DNA of 64,000 bases from Amblyomma americanum (GCF_052857255.1 NC_135504.1:143804121-143868120); one strand, 5' to 3'. Shown: positions 34,801 to 50,000, numbered from the stretch's first letter. Numbers and translations: made by a program. The notes: generated by a model from the letters alone, not told the origin.

Positions 34801-37800
34801 GCTCGTGAATCTTGCTAGTTTCAATCTAAAACGATGTATCCCGTTGTTTTGAGCCGGAATACAAGTTTTTGCGCAGTTCTGAGAGAAAAAGTTTACACCT
34901 TTCTCTCGTCTATATTCGACGACTTGTAAAATCGATGCTCGTGAATCTTGCAAGTTTCGATCTAAAACGATGTATCCCGTTCTTTTGAGCCCGAAAACAC
35001 GTTTTCGCGCAGTTCTGAGAGAAAAAGTTTACACCTTTCTCTCGTCTATATTCGACGACTTGTAAAATCGATGCTCGTGAATCTTGCTAGTTTTGACCTA
35101 AAACGATGTTTGCCGTTATTTTGAGCCGGAATACAAGTTATCGCGCAGTTCTGAGAGAAAAAGTTTACACCTTTCGTGTACTCTTCGACGATTTGTAAAA
35201 TCCATGCTCGTGAATCTTGCTAGTTTCGATCTAAAACGATGAATCCCGTTGTTTTGAGCCGGAATACAAGTTTCCGCGCAGTTCTGAGAGAAAAAGTTTA
35301 CACCTTTCTCTCGTCTACTATTCGACGACTTGTAAAATCGATGCTCGTGAATCTTGCTAGTTTCGACCTAAAACGATGTATCCCGTTGTTTTCAGCCGGA
35401 ATACAAGTTTTCGCGCAGTTCTGAGAGAAAATGTTTACACCTTCCTATCGTCTACTCTTCGACGACTTGTAAAATCGATGCTCGTGAATCATGCTAGTTT
35501 CGATCTAAAACGATGTATCCCGTTGTTTTGAGACGGAATACAAGTTTTCGCGCAGTTCTGAGAGAAAAAGTTTACGCCTTTCTCTCGTGTGCTCTTCGAC
35601 GACTTGTAAAATCGATGCTCGTGAATCATGCTAGTTTCGATCTAAAACGATGTATCTCGTTGTTTTGAGCCGGAATACAAGTTTTCGCGCAGTTCTGAGA
35701 GAAAAAGTTTACACCTTTCTCTCGTCTACTCTTCGAAGACTTGTGAAATCGATGCTCGTGAATCTTGCTAGATTCGATCTAAAACAATGTATCCCGTTGT
35801 TTTGAGCCGGAATACAAGTTTTCGCGCAGTTCTGAGAGAAAAAGTTTACACCTTTCTGTTGTCTACTCTTCGACGACTTTTTATATCGATGCTCGTAAAT
35901 CTTGCTAGTTTCGATCTAAAACGATGTAGCCCATTGTTCTGAGCCGCAATACAAGTTTTGGCGCAGTTCTGAGAGAAAAAGTTTACACCTTTCTCTCGTC
36001 TACTATTCGACGACTTGTAAAATCGATGCTCGTGAATCTTGCTGGTTTCGATCTAAAACGATGTATCCCGTTGTTTTGAGCCGGAATACATGTTTTCGCA
36101 CAGTTCTGAGAGAAAACGTTTACACCTTTCTCTCGTCTACTCTTCGACGACTTGTAAAATCGATGCTCGAGAATCTTGCTAGTTTCGATCTAAAACAATG
36201 TAACCCGTTGTTTTGAGCCGGAATACAAGTTTTCGCGCAGTTCTGAGAGAAAAGTTTACACCTTTTTCTCGTCTACTCTTCGACGACTTGTAATATCGAT
36301 GCTCGTGAATCTTGCTAGTTTCGACCTAAAACTATGTAACCCGTTGTTCTGAGCCACAATACAAGTTTTGGCGCAGTTCTGAGAGAAAAAGTTTACACCT
36401 TTCTCTCGTGTACTCTTCGACGACTTGTAAAATCGATGCTAGTGAATCTTGCTAGTTTCAATCTAAAACGATGTATCCCGTTGTTTTGAGCCGGAATACA
36501 AGTTTTCGTGCAGTTCTGAGAGAAAAAGTTTACACCTTTCTCTCGTCTACACTTCGACGACTTGTAAAATCGATGCTCGTGAATCTTGCTAGTTTCGATC
36601 AAAAACGATGTATCCCTTTGTTTTGAGCTGGAATACAAGTTTTGGCGCAGTTCTGAGAGAAAAAGTTTACACCTTTCTCTCGTCTAGTCTTCGACGACTC
36701 GTAAAATCGATGCTCATAAATTTTTGCTAGTTTCGATCTAAAACGATATATCCCGTTGTTTTGAGCCGGAATACTAGTTTTCGCGCTGTTCTGAGAGAAA
36801 AAGTTTACACCTTTCTCTCGTGTGCTCTTCGACGACTTGTGAAATCGATTCTCGTGAATCTTGCTAGATTCGATCTAAAACGATGTATCCCGTTGTTTTG
36901 AGCCGGAATACTAGTTTTCGCGCAGTTCGGAGAGAAAAAGTTTACACCTTTCTCTCGTCTACTCCTCGACGACTTGTAAAATCGATGCTCGTGAATCATG
37001 CTAGTTTCGATCTAAACAATGTATCCCGTTGTTTTGAGCCGGTATACAAGTTTTCGCGCAGTTCTGAGAGAAAAAGTTTACACCTTTCTCTCGTGTACTC
37101 TTCGACGACTTGTAAAATTGATGCTAGTGAATCTTGCTAGTTTCAATCTAAAACGATGTATCCCGTTGTTTTGAGCCGGAATACAAGTTTTCGTGCAGTT
37201 CTGAGAGAAAAAGTTTACACCTTTCTCTCGTCTACTATTCGACGACTTGTAAAATCGATGCTCGTGAATCTTGCTAGTTTCAATCTAAAACGATGTATCC
37301 CGTTGTTTTGAGCCGGAATACAAGTTTTCGCGCAGTTCTGAGAGAAAAAGTTTACACCTTTCTCTCGTCTACACTTCGACGACTTGTAAAATCGATGCTC
37401 GTGAATCTTGCTAGTTTCGATCTAAAACGATGTATCCCTTTGTTTTGAGCTGGAATACAAGTTTTGGCGCAGTTCTGAGAGAAAAAGTTTACACCTTTCT
37501 CTCGTCTAGTCTTCGACGACTCGCAAAATCGATGCTCATAAATTTTTGCTAGTTTCGATCTAAAACGATATATCCCGTTGTTTTGAGCCGGAATACTAGT
37601 TTTCGCGCAGTTCTGAGAGAAAAAGTTTACGCCTTTCTCTCGTGTGCTCTTCGACGACTTGTGAAATCGATTCTCGTGAATCTTGCTAGATTCGATCTAA
37701 AACGATGTATCCCGTTGTTTTGAGCCGGAATACAAGTTTTCGCGCAGTTCGGAGAGAAAAAGTTTACACCTTTCTCTCGTCTACTCCTCGACGACTTGTA

Positions 37801-37870
37801 AAATCGATGCTCGTGAATCATGCTAGTTTCGATCTAAACGATGTATCCCGTTGTTTTGAGCCGGAATACA
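31862..37870 (+). repeat. Segmental tandem duplication, copy 1 (6009 bp, about 44 monomers)
   Basis: Every recognisable variant from about 31862 recurs 6009 bp downstream in the same order: 32302/38311, 32922/38931, 33666/39675, 34149/40158, 35239/41248. Rare markers are shared, such as CAGATCTGAG (33512, 39521), CTCTAAGGTAATC (33128, 39137) and GACTTTTTATATCG (35874, 41883). Nested inside is a 7/8-monomer repeat (953/1090 bp), seen from 33666/34756 and 34149/35239. A copy-specific base is CAAGTTATCGCG near 35137. Confidence 0.88.
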
Positions 37871-40800
37871 AGTTTTCGCGCAGTTCTGAGAGAAAACGTT
37901 TACACCTTTCTCTCGTCTACTCTTCGACGACTTGTAAAATCGATGCTCGAGAATCTTGCTACTTTCGATCTCAAACAATGTAACCCGTTGTTTTGAGCCG
38001 GAATACAAGTTTTCGCGCAGTTCTGAGAGAAAAAGTTTACACCTTTTTCTCGTCTACTCTTCGACGACTTGTAATATCGATGCTCGTGAATCTTGCTAGT
38101 TTCGACCTAAAACGATGTAACTCGTTGTTCTGAGCCAGAATACAAGTTTTGGCGCAGTTTTGAGAGAAAAAGTTTACACCTTTCTCTCGTGTACTCTTCG
38201 ACGACTTGTAAAATCGATGCTAGTGAATCTTGCTAGTTTCAATCTAAAACGATGTATCCCGTTGTTTTGAGCCGGAATACAAGTTTTCGTGCAGTTCTGG
38301 GAGAAAAAGTTTACACCTTTCTCTCGTCTACTATTCGACGACTTGTAAAATCGATGCTCGTGAATCTTGCTAGTTTCAATCTAAAACGATGTATCCCGTT
38401 GTTTTGAGCCGGAATACAAGTTTTCGCGCAGTTCTGAGAGAAAAAGTTTACACCTTTCTCTCGTCTATATTCGACGACTTGTAAAATCGATGCTCGTGAA
38501 TCTTGCAAGTTTCGATCTAAAACGATGTATCCCGTTCTTTTGAGCCCGAAAACACGTTTTCGCGCAGTTCTGAGAAAAAAAGTTTACACCTTTCTCTCGT
38601 CTATATTCGACGACTTGTAAAATCGATGCTCGTGAATCTTGCTAGTTTTGACCTAAAACGATGTTTGCCGTTGTTTTGAGCCGGAATACAAGTTTTCGCG
38701 CAGTTCTGAGAGAAAAAGTTTACACCTTTCGTGTACTCTTCGACGATTTGTAAAATCCATGCTCGTGAATCTTGCTAGTTTCGATCTAAAACGATGAATC
38801 CCGTTGTTTTGAGCCGGAATACAAGTTTCCGCGCAGTTCTGAGAGAAAAAGTTTACACCTTTCTCTCGTCTACTATTCGACGACTTGTAAAATCGATGCT
38901 CGTGAATCTTGCTAGTTTCGACCTAAAACGATGTATCCCGTTGTTTTGAGCCGGAATACATGTTTTCGCGCAGTTCTGAGAGAAAACGTTTACACCTTTC
39001 TCTCGTCTACTCTTCGACGACTTGTAAAATCGATGCTCGAGAATCTTGCTAGTTTCGATCTAAAACAATGTAACCCGTTGTTTTCAGCCGGAATACAAGT
39101 TTTCGCGCAGTTCTGAGAGAAAAAGTATACACCTTTCTCTAAGGTAATCTTCGACGACTTGTAAAATCGATGCTAGTGAATCTTGCTAGTTTCGATATAA
39201 AACGATGTATCCCTTTGTTTTGAGCCGGAATACAAGTTTTCGTGCATTTCTGGGAGAAAAAGTTTACACCTTTCTCTCGTCTACTCTTCGACGACTTGTA
39301 AAATCGATGCTCGTGAATCTTGCTGGTTTCGATCTAAAACGATGTATCCCGTTGTTTTGAGCCGGAATACATGTTTTCGCGCAGTTCTGAGAGAAAACGT
39401 TTACACCTTTCTCTCGTCTACTCTTCGACGACTTGTAAAATCGATGCTCGAGAATCTTGCTAGTTTCGATCTAAAACAATGTAACCCGTTGTTTTGAGCC
39501 GGAATACAAGTTTTCGCGCAGATCTGAGAGAAAAAGTTTACACCTTTTTATCGTCTACTCTTCGACGACTTGTAATATCGATGCTCGTGAATCTTGCTAG
39601 TTTCGACCTAAAACGATGTAACCCGTTGTTCTGAGCCAGAATACAAGTTTTGGCGCAGTTCTGAGAGAAAAAGTTTACACCTTTCTCTCGTGTACTCTTC
39701 GACGACTGGTAAAATCGATGCTAGTGAATCTTGCTAGTTTCAATCTAAAACGATGTATCCCGTTGTTTTGAGCCGGAATACAAGTTTTTGCGCAGTTCTG
39801 AGAGAAAAAGTTTACACCTTTCTCTCGTCTATATTCGACGACTTGTAAAATCGATGCTCGTGAATCTTGCAAGTTTCGATCTAAAACGATGTATCCCGTT
39901 CTTTTGAGCCCGAAAACACGTTTTCGCGCAGTTCTGAGAGAAAAAGTTTACACCTTTCTCTCGTCTATATTCGACGACTTGTAAAATCGATGCTCGTGAA
40001 TCTTGCTAGTTTTGACCTAAAACGATGTTTGCCGTTATTTTGAGCCGGAATACAAGTTTTCGCGCAGTTCTGAGAGAAAAAGTTTACACCTTTCGTGTAC
40101 TCTTCGACGATTTGTAAAATCCATGCTCGTGAATCTTGCTAGTTTCGATCTAAAACGATGAATCCCGTTGTTTTGAGCCGGAATACAAGTTTCCGCGCAG
40201 TTCTGAGAGAAAAAGTTTACACCTTTCTCTCGTCTACTATTCGACGACTTGTAAAATCGATGCTCGTGAATCTTGCTAGTTTCGACCTAAAACGATGTAT
40301 CCCGTTGTTTTCAGCCGGAATACAAGTTTTCGCGCAGTTCTGAGAGAAAATGTTTACACCTTCCTATCGTCTACTCTTCGACGACTTGTAAAATCGATGC
40401 TCGAGAATCTTGCTAGTTTCGATCTAAAACAATGTAACCCGTTGTTTTGAGCCGGAATACAAGTTTTCGCGCAGTTCTGAGAGAAAAAGTTTACACCTTT
40501 TTCTCGTCTACTCTTCGACGACTTGTAATATCGATGCTCGTGAATCTTGCTAGTTTCGACCTAAAACGATGTAACCCGTTGTTCTGAGCCAGAATACAAG
40601 TTTTGGCGCAGTTCTGAGAGAAAAAGTTTACACCTTTCTCTCGTGTACTCTTCGACGACTGGTAAAATCGATGCTAGTGAATCTTGCTAGTTTCAATCTA
40701 AAACGATGTATCCCGTTGTTTTGAGCCGGAATACAAGTTTTCGTGCAGTTCTGAGAGAAAAAGTTTACACCTTTCTCTCGTCTACTATTCGACGACTTGT

Positions 40801-43800
40801 AAAATCGATGCTCGTGAATCTTGCTAGTTTCAATCTAAAACGATGTATCCCGTTGTTTTGAGCCGGAATACAAGTTTTTGCGCAGTTCTGAGAGAAAAAG
40901 TTTACACCTTTCTCTCGTCTATATTCGACGACTTGTAAAATCGATGCTCGTGAATCTTGCAAGTTTCGATCTAAAACGATGTATCCCGTTCTTTTGAGCC
41001 CGAAAACACGTTTTCGCGCAGTTCTGAGAGAAAAAGTTTACACCTTTCTCTCGTCTATATTCGACGACTTGTAAAATCGATGCTCGTGAATCTTGCTAGT
41101 TTTGACCTAAAACGATGTTTGCCGTTATTTTGAGCCGGAATACAAGTTTTCGCGCAGTTCTGAGAGAAAAAGTTTACACCTTTCGTGTACTCTTCGACGA
41201 TTTGTAAAATCCATGCTCGTGAATCTTGCTAGTTTCGATCTAAAACGATGAATCCCGTTGTTTTGAGCCGGAATACAAGTTTCCGCGCAGTTCTGAGAGA
41301 AAAAGTTTACACCTTTCTCTCGTCTACTATTCGACGACTTGTAAAATCGATGCTCGTGAATCTTGCTAGTTTCGACCTAAAACGATGTATCCCGTTGTTT
41401 TCAGCCGGAATACAAGTTTTCGCGCAGTTCTGAGAGAAAATGTTTACACCTTCCTATCGTCTACTCTTCGACGACTTGTAAAATCGATGCTCGTGAATCA
41501 TGCTAGTTTCGATCTAAAACGATGTATCCCGTTGTTTTGAGACGGAATACAAGTTTTCGCGCAGTTCTGAGAGAAAAAGTTTACGCCTTTCTCTCGTGTG
41601 CTCTTCGACGACTTGTAAAATCGATGCTCGTGAATCATGCTAGTTTCGATCTAAAACGATGTATCTCGTTGTTTTGAGCCGGAATACAAGTTTTCGCGCA
41701 GTTCTGAGAGAAAAAGTTTACACCTTTCTCTCGTCTACTCTTCGAAGACTTGTGAAATCGATGCTCGTGAATCTTGCTAGATTCGATCTAAAACAATGTA
41801 TCCCGTTGTTTTGAGCCGGAATACAAGTTTTCGCGCAGTTCTGAGAGAAAAAGTTTACACCTTTCTGTTGTCTACTCTTCGACGACTTTTTATATCGATG
41901 CTCGTAAATCTTGCTAGTTTCGATCTAAAACGATGTAGCCCATTGTTCTGAGCCGCAATACAAGTTTTGGCGCAGTTCTGAGAGAAAAAGTTTACACCTT
42001 TCTCTCGTCTACTATTCGACGACTTGTAAAATCGATGCTCGTGAATCTTGCTGGTTTCGATCTAAAACGATGTATCCCGTTGTTTTGAGCCGGAATACAT
42101 GTTTTCGCACAGTTCTGAGAGAAAACGTTTACACCTTTCTCTCGTCTACTCTTCGACGACTTGTAAAATCGATGCTCGAGAATCTTGCTAGTTTCGATCT
42201 AAAACAATGTAACCCGTTGTTTTGAGCCGGAATACAAGTTTTCGCGCAGTTCTGAGAGAAAAGTTTACACCTTTTTCTCGTCTACTCTTCGACGACTTGT
42301 AATATCGATGCTCGTGAATCTTGCTAGTTTCGACCTAAAACTATGTAACCCGTTGTTCTGAGCCACAATACAAGTTTTGGCGCAGTTCTGAGAGAAAAAG
42401 TTTACACCTTTCTCTCGTGTACTCTTCGACGACTTGTAAAATCGATGCTAGTGAATCTTGCTAGTTTCAATCTAAAACGATGTATCCCGTTGTTTTGAGC
42501 CGGAATACAAGTTTTCGTGCAGTTCTGAGAGAAAAAGTTTACACCTTTCTCTCGTCTACTATTCGACGACTTGTAAAATCGATGCTCGTGAATCTTGCTA
42601 GTTTCAATCTAAAACGATGTATCCCGTTGTTTTGAGCCGGAATACAAGTTTTCGCGCAGTTCTGAGAGAAAAAGTTTACACCTTTCTCTCGTCTACACTT
42701 CGACGACTTGTAAAATCGATGCTCGTGAATCTTGCTAGTTTCGATCAAAAACGATGTATCCCTTTGTTTTGAGCTGGAATACAAGTTTTGGCGCAGTTCT
42801 GAGAGAAAAAGTTTACACCTTTCTCTCGTCTAGTCTTCGACGACTCGTAAAATCGATGCTCATAAATTTTTGCTAGTTTCGATCTAAAACGATATATCCC
42901 GTTGTTTTGAGCCGGAATACTAGTTTTCGCGCTGTTCTGAGAGAAAAAGTTTACACCTTTCTCTCGTGTGCTCTTCGACGACTTGTGAAATCGATTCTCG
43001 TGAATCTTGCTAGATTCGATCTAAAACGATGTATCCCGTTGTTTTGAGCCGGAATACTAGTTTTCGCGCAGTTCGGAGAGAAAAAGTTTACACCTTTCTC
43101 TCGTCTACTCCTCGACGACTTGTAAAATCGATGCTCGTGAATCATGCTAGTTTCGATCTAAACAATGTATCCCGTTGTTTTGAGCCGGTATACAAGTTTT
43201 CGCGCAGTTCTGAGAGAAAAAGTTTACACCTTTCTCTCGTGTACTCTTCGACGACTTGTAAAATTGATGCTAGTGAATCTTGCTAGTTTCAATCTAAAAC
43301 GATGTATCCCGTTGTTTTGAGCCGGAATACAAGTTTTCGTGCAGTTCTGAGAGAAAAAGTTTACACCTTTCTCTCGTCTACTATTCGACGACTTGTAAAA
43401 TCGATGCTCGTGAATCTTGCTAGTTTCAATCTAAAACGATGTATCCCGTTGTTTTGAGCCGGAATACAAGTTTTCGCGCAGTTCTGAGAGAAAAAGTTTA
43501 CACCTTTCTCTCGTCTACACTTCGACGACTTGTAAAATCGATGCTCGTGAATCTTGCTAGTTTCGATCTAAAACGATGTATCCCTTTGTTTTGAGCTGGA
43601 ATACAAGTTTTGGCGCAGTTCTGAGAGAAAAAGTTTACACCTTTCTCTCGTCTAGTCTTCGACGACTCGCAAAATCGATGCTCATAAATTTTTGCTAGTT
43701 TCGATCTAAAACGATATATCCCGTTGTTTTGAGCCGGAATACTAGTTTTCGCGCAGTTCTGAGAGAAAAAGTTTACACCTTTCTCTCGTGTGCTCTTCGA

Positions 43801-44041
43801 CGACTTGTGAAATCGATTCTCGTGAATCTTGCTAGATTCGATCTAAAACGATGTATCCCGTTGTTTTGAGCCGGAATACAAGTTTTCGCGCAGTTCGGAG
43901 AGAAAAAGTTTACACCTTTCTCTCGTCTACTCCTCGACGACTTGTAAAATCGATGCTCGTGAATCATGCTAGTTTCGATCTAAACGATGTATCCCGTTGT
44001 TTTGAGCCGGAATACAAGTTTTCGCGCAGTTCTGAGAGAAA
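37871..44041 (+). repeat. Segmental tandem duplication, copy 2 (about 6.15 kb)
   Basis: Directly abuts copy 1. The offset to copy 1 is 6009 bp up to about 42.5 kb and then 6146 bp, because copy 2 carries one additional monomer at about 42545-42681 (CTACTATTCGAC followed by TTTCAATCTAAAACG). The match ends near 44041, where copy 1 crosses into copy 2 and copy 2 crosses into a different monomer class (GTGTGCTCTTCG). Few base differences are visible, implying a recent event. Confidence 0.87.
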
Positions 44042-47000
44042 AAGTTTACACCTTTCTCTCGTGTGCTCTTCGACGACTTGTGAAATCGATGCTCGTGAAT
44101 CTTGCTAGATTCGATCTAAAACGATGTATCCCGTTGTTTTGAGCCGGAATACAAGTTTTCGCGCAGTTCTGAGAGAAAAAGTTTACACATTTCTCTCGTC
44201 TACTCTTCGACGACTTGTAATATCGATGCTCGTGAATCTTGCTAGTTTCGATCTAAAACGATGTAACCCGTTGTTTTGAGCCGGAATACAAGATTTCGCG
44301 CAGTTCTGAGAGAAAACGTTTACACCTTTCTCTCGTCTACTCTTCGACAACTTGTAAAATCGATGCTCGTGAATCTTGCTAGTTTCAATCTAAAATGACG
44401 TATCCCGTTGTTTTGAGCCGGAATACAAGTTTTCGCGCAGTTCTGAGAGAATTCTGAGAGAAAAAGTTTACACCTTTCTCTCGTCTACTCTTCGAAGACT
44501 TGTAAAATCGATGCTAGTGAATCTTGCTAGATTCGATCTAAAAGGATGTATCCCGTTGTTTTGAGCCGGAATACAAGTTTTCGCGCAGTTCGGAGAGGAA
44601 AATTTGACACCTTTCTCTCGTCTACTCTTCGAAGACTTGTAAAATCGATGCTCGAGAATCTTGCTAGTTTCGATCTAATACGATGTATCCCGTTTTTTTG
44701 AGCCGGTATACAAGTTTTGGCGCAGTTCTGAGAGAAAAAGTTTACACCTTTCTCTCGTCTACTATTCGACGAATTGTAAAATCGATGCTCGTGAATCTTG
44801 CTGGTTTCGATCTAAAACGATGTATCCCGTTGTATTGAGCCGGAATACATGTTTTCGCGCAGATCTGAGAGAAAACGTTTACACCTTTCTCTCGTGTACT
44901 CTTCGACGACTTGTAAAATCGATGCTCGAGAATCTTGCTAGTTTCGATCTAATACGATTTATCCCGTTTTTTTGAGCCGGTATACAAGTTTTCGCGCAGT
45001 TCTGAGAGAAAACGTTTACACCTTTCTCTCGTGTACTCTTCGACGACTTGTAAAATCGATGCTATTGAATCTTGCTAGTTTCGATCTAAAACGATGTATC
45101 CCGTTGTTTTGAGCCGGAATACAAGTTTTCGTGCAGTTCTGAGAGAAAAAGTTTACACCTTTCTCTCGTCTATATTCGACGACTTGTAAAATCGATGCTC
45201 GTGAATCTTGCTGGTTTCGATCTAAAACGATGTATTCCGTTGTTTTGAGCCGGAATACATGTTTTCGCGCAGTTCTGAGAGAAAACGTTTACACCTTTCT
45301 CTCGTCTACTCTTCGACGACTTGTAAAATCGATGCTCGAGAATCTTGCTAGTTTCGATCTAAAACAATGTAACCCGTTGTTTTGAGCCGGAATACAAGTT
45401 TTCGCGCAGTTCTGAGAGAAAAAGTTTACACCTTTTTCTCGTCTACTCTTCGACGACTTGTAATATCGATGCTCGTGAAACTTGCTAGTTTCGACCTAAA
45501 ACTATGTAACCCGTTGTTCTGAGCCAGAATACAAGTTTTGGCGCAGTTCTGAGAGAAAAAGTTTACACCTTTCTCTCGTGTACTCTTCGACGACTTGTAA
45601 AATCGATGCTAGTGAATCTTGCTAGTTTCAATCTAAAACGATGTATCCCGTTGTTTTGAGCCGGAATACAAGTTTTCGTGCAGTTCTGAGAGAAAAAGTT
45701 TACACCTTTCTCTCGTCTACTATTCGACGACTTGTAAAATCGATGCTCGTGAATCTTGCAAGTTTCGATCTAAAACGATGTATCCCGTTCTTTTGAGCCG
45801 GAAAACACGTTTTCGCGCAGTTCTGAGAGAAAAAGTTTACACCTTTCTCTCGTCTATATTCGACGACTTGTAAAATCGATGCTCGTGAATCTTGCTAGTT
45901 TCGACCTAAAACGATGTTTGCCGTTGTTTTGAGCCGGAATACAAGTTTTCGCGCAGTTCTGAGAGAAAAAGTTTACACCTTTCGTGTACTCTTCGACGAT
46001 TTGTAAAATCCATGCTCGTGAATCTTGCTAGTTTCGATCTAAAACGATGAATCCCGTTGTTTTGAGCCGGAATACAAGTTTTCGCGCAGTTTTGAGAGAA
46101 AAAGTTTACACCTTTCTCTCGTCTACTATTCGACGACTTGTAAAATCGATGCTCGTGAATCTTGCTAGTTTCGACCTAAAACGATGTATCCCGTTGTTTT
46201 CAGCCGGAATACAAGTTTTCGCGCAGTTCTGAGAGAAAAAGTATACACCTTTCTCTCGGGTACTCTTCGACGACTTGTAAAATCGATGCTCGTGAATCTT
46301 GCTGGTTTCGATCTAAAACGATGTATCCCGTTGTTTTGAGCCGGAATACAAGTTTTCGCGCAGTTCTGAGAGAAAACGTTTACACCTTCCTATCGTCTAC
46401 TCTTCGACGACTTGTAAAATCGATGCTCGTGAATCATGCTAGTTTCGATCTAAAGCGATGTATCCCGTTGTTTTGAGACGGAAAACAAGTTTTCGCGCAG
46501 TTCTGAGAGAAAAAGTTTACGCCTTTCTCTCGTGTGCTCTTCGACGACTTGTAAAATCGATGCTCGTGAATCATGCTAGTTTCGATCTAAAACGATGTAT
46601 CTCGTTGTTTTGAGCCGGAATACAAGTTTTCGCGCAGTTCTGAGAGAAAAAGTTTACACCTTTCTCTCGTCTACTCTTCGAAGACTTGTGAAATCGATGC
46701 TCGTGAATCTTGCTAGATTCGATCTAAAACGATGTATCCCGTTGTTTTGAGCCGGAATACAAGTTTTCGCGCAGTTCTGAGAGAAAAAGTTTACACCTTT
46801 CTGTTGTCTACTCTTCGACGACTTGTAATATCGATGCTCGTAAATCTTGCTAGTTTCGATCTAAAACGATGTAGCCCATTGTTCTGAGCCGCAATACAAG
46901 CTTTGGCGCAGTTCTGAGAGAAAAAGTTTACACCTTTCTCTCGTCTACTATTCGACGACTTGTAAAATCGATGCTCGTGAATCTTGCTGGTTTCGATCTA

Positions 47001-50000
47001 AAACGATGTATCCCGTTGTTTTGAGCCGGAATACATGTTTTCGCGCAGTTCTGAGAGAAAACGTTCACACCTTTCTCTCGTCTACTCTTCGACGACTTGT
47101 AAAATCGATGCTCGAGAATCTTGCTAGTTTCGATCTAAAACAATGTAACCCGTTGTTTTGAGATGGAATACAAGTTTTAGCGCAGTTCTGAGAGAAAAAG
47201 TTTACACCTTTTTCTCGTCTACTCTTCGACGACTTGTAATATCGATGCTCGTGAATCTTGCTAGTTTCGACCTAAAACGATGTAACCCGTTGTTCTGAGC
47301 CAGAATACAAGTTTTGGCGCAGTTCTGAGAGAAAAAGTTTACACCTTTCTCTCGTGTACTCTTCGACGACTTGTAAAATCGATGCTAGTGAATCTTGCTA
47401 GTTTCAATCTAAAACGATGTATCCCGTTGTTTTGAGCCGGAATACAAGTTTTCGTGCAGTTCTGAGAGAAAACGTTTACACCTTTCTCTCGTCTACTATT
47501 CGACGACTTGTAAAATCGATGCTCGTGAATCATGCTAGTTTCGATCTAAACAATGTATCCCGTTGTTTTGAGCCGGTATACAAGTTTTCGCGCAGTTCTG
47601 AGAGAAAAAGTTTACACCTTTCTCTCGTGTACTCTTCGACGACTTGTAAAATCGATGCTAGTGAATCTTGCTAGTTTCAATCTAAAACGATGTATCCCGT
47701 TGTTTTGAGCCGGAATACAAGTTTTCGTGCAGTTCTGAGAGAAAAAGTTTACACCTTTCTCTCGTCTACTATTCGACGACTTGTAAAATCGATGCTCGTG
47801 AATCTTGCTAGTTTCAATCTAAAACGATGTATCCCGTTGTTTTGAGCCGGAATACAAGTTTTCGCGCAGTTCTGAGAGAAAAAGTTTACACCTTTCTCTC
47901 GTCTACACTTCGACGACTTGTAAAATCGATGCTCGTGAATCTTGCTAGTTTCGATCTAAAACGATGTATCCCTTTGTTTTGAGCTGGAATACAAGTTTTG
48001 GCGCAGTTCTGAGAGAAAAAGTTTACACCTTTCTCTCGTCTAGTCTTCGACGACTCGTAAAATCGATGCTCATAAATTTTTGCTAGTTTCGATCTAAAAC
48101 GATATATCCCGTTGTTTTGAGCCGGAATACTAGTTTTCGCGCAGTTCTGAGAGAAAAAGTTTACACCTTTCTCTCGTGTGCTCTTCGACGACTTGTGAAA
48201 TCGATTCTCGTGAATCTTGCTAGATTCGATCTAAAACGATGTATCCCGTTGTTTTGAGCCGGAATACAAGTTTTGGCGCAGTTCTGAGAGAAAAAGTTTA
48301 CACCTTTCTCTCGTCTAGTCTTCGACGACTCGTAAAATCGATGCTCATAAATTTTGCCAATTTCGATCTAAAACGATATATCCCGTTGTTTTGAGCCGGA
48401 ATACTAGTTTTCGCGCAGTTCTGAGAGAAAAAGTTTACACTTTTCTCTCGTGTGCTCTTCGACGACTTGTGAAATCGATTCTCGTGAATCTTGCTAGATT
48501 CGATCTAAAACGATGTATCCCGTTGTTTTGAGCCGGAATACAAGTTTTCGCGCACTTTGGAGAGAAAAAGTTTACACCTTTCTCTCGTCTACTCCTCGAC
48601 GACTTGTAAAATCGATGCTCGTGAATCATGCTAGTTTCGATCTAAACGATGTATCCCGTTGTTTTGAGCCGGAATACAAGTTTTCGCGCAGTTCTGAGAG
48701 AAAAAGTTTACACCTTTCTCTCGTGTGCTCTTCGACGACTTGTGAAATCGATGCTCGTGAATCTTGCTAGATTCGATCTAAAACGATGTATCCCGTTGTT
48801 TTGAGCCGGAATACAAGTTTTCGCGCAGTTCTGAGAGAATTCTGAGAGAAAAAGTTTACACCTTTCTCTCGTCTACTCTTCGAAGACTTGTAAAATCGAT
48901 GCTCGTGAATCTTGCTAGATTCGATCTAAAACGATGTATCCCATTGTTATGAGCCGGAATACAAGTTTTCGCGCAGTTCGGAGAGGAAAATTTGACACCT
49001 TTCTCTCGTCTACTCTTCGAAGACTTGTAAAATCGATGCTCGAGAATCTTGTTAGTTTCGATCTAATACGATGTATCCCGTTTTTTTGAGCCGGTATACA
49101 AGTTTTGGCGCAGTTCTGAGAGAAAAAGTTTACACCTTTCGTGTACTCTTCGACGATTTGTAAAATCCATGCTCGTGAATCTTGCTAGTTTCGATCTAAA
49201 ACGATGAATCCCGTTGTTTTGAGCCGGAATACAAGTTTTCGCGCAGTTTTGAGAGAAAAAGTTTACACCTTTCTCTCGTCTACTATTCGACGACTTGTAA
49301 AATCGATGCTCGTGAATCTTGCTAGTTTCGACCTAAAACGATGTATCCCGTTGTTTTCAGCCGGAATACAAGTTTTCGCGCAGTTCTGAGAGAAAAAGTA
49401 TACACCTTTCTCTCGGGTACTCTTCGACGACTTGTAAAATCGATGCTCGTGAATCTTGCTGGTTTCGATCTAAAACGATGTATCCCGTTGTTTTGAGCCG
49501 GAATACAAGTTTTCGCGCAGTTCTGAGAGAGAACGTTTACACCTTCCTATCGTCTACTCTTCGACGACTTGTAAAATCGATGCTCGTGAATCATGCTAGT
49601 TTCGATCTAAAGCGATGTATCCCGTTGTTTTGAGACGGAAAACAAGTTTTCGCGCAGTTCTGAGAGAAAAAGTTTACGCCTTTCTCTCGTGTGCTCTTCG
49701 ACGACTTGTAAAATCGATGCTCGTGAATCATGCTAGTTTCGATCTAAAACGATGTATCTCGTTGTTTTGAGCCGGAATACAAGTTTTCGCGCAGTTCTGA
49801 GAGAAAAAGTTTACACCTTTCTCTCGTCTACTCTTCGAAGACTTGTGAAATCGATGCTCGTGAATCTTGCTAGATTCGATCTAAAACGATGTATCCCGTT
49901 GTTTTGAGCCGGAATACAAGTTTTCGCGCAGTTCTGAGAGAAAAAGTTTACACCTTTCTGTTGTCTACTCTTCGACGACTTGTAATATCGATGCTCGTAA

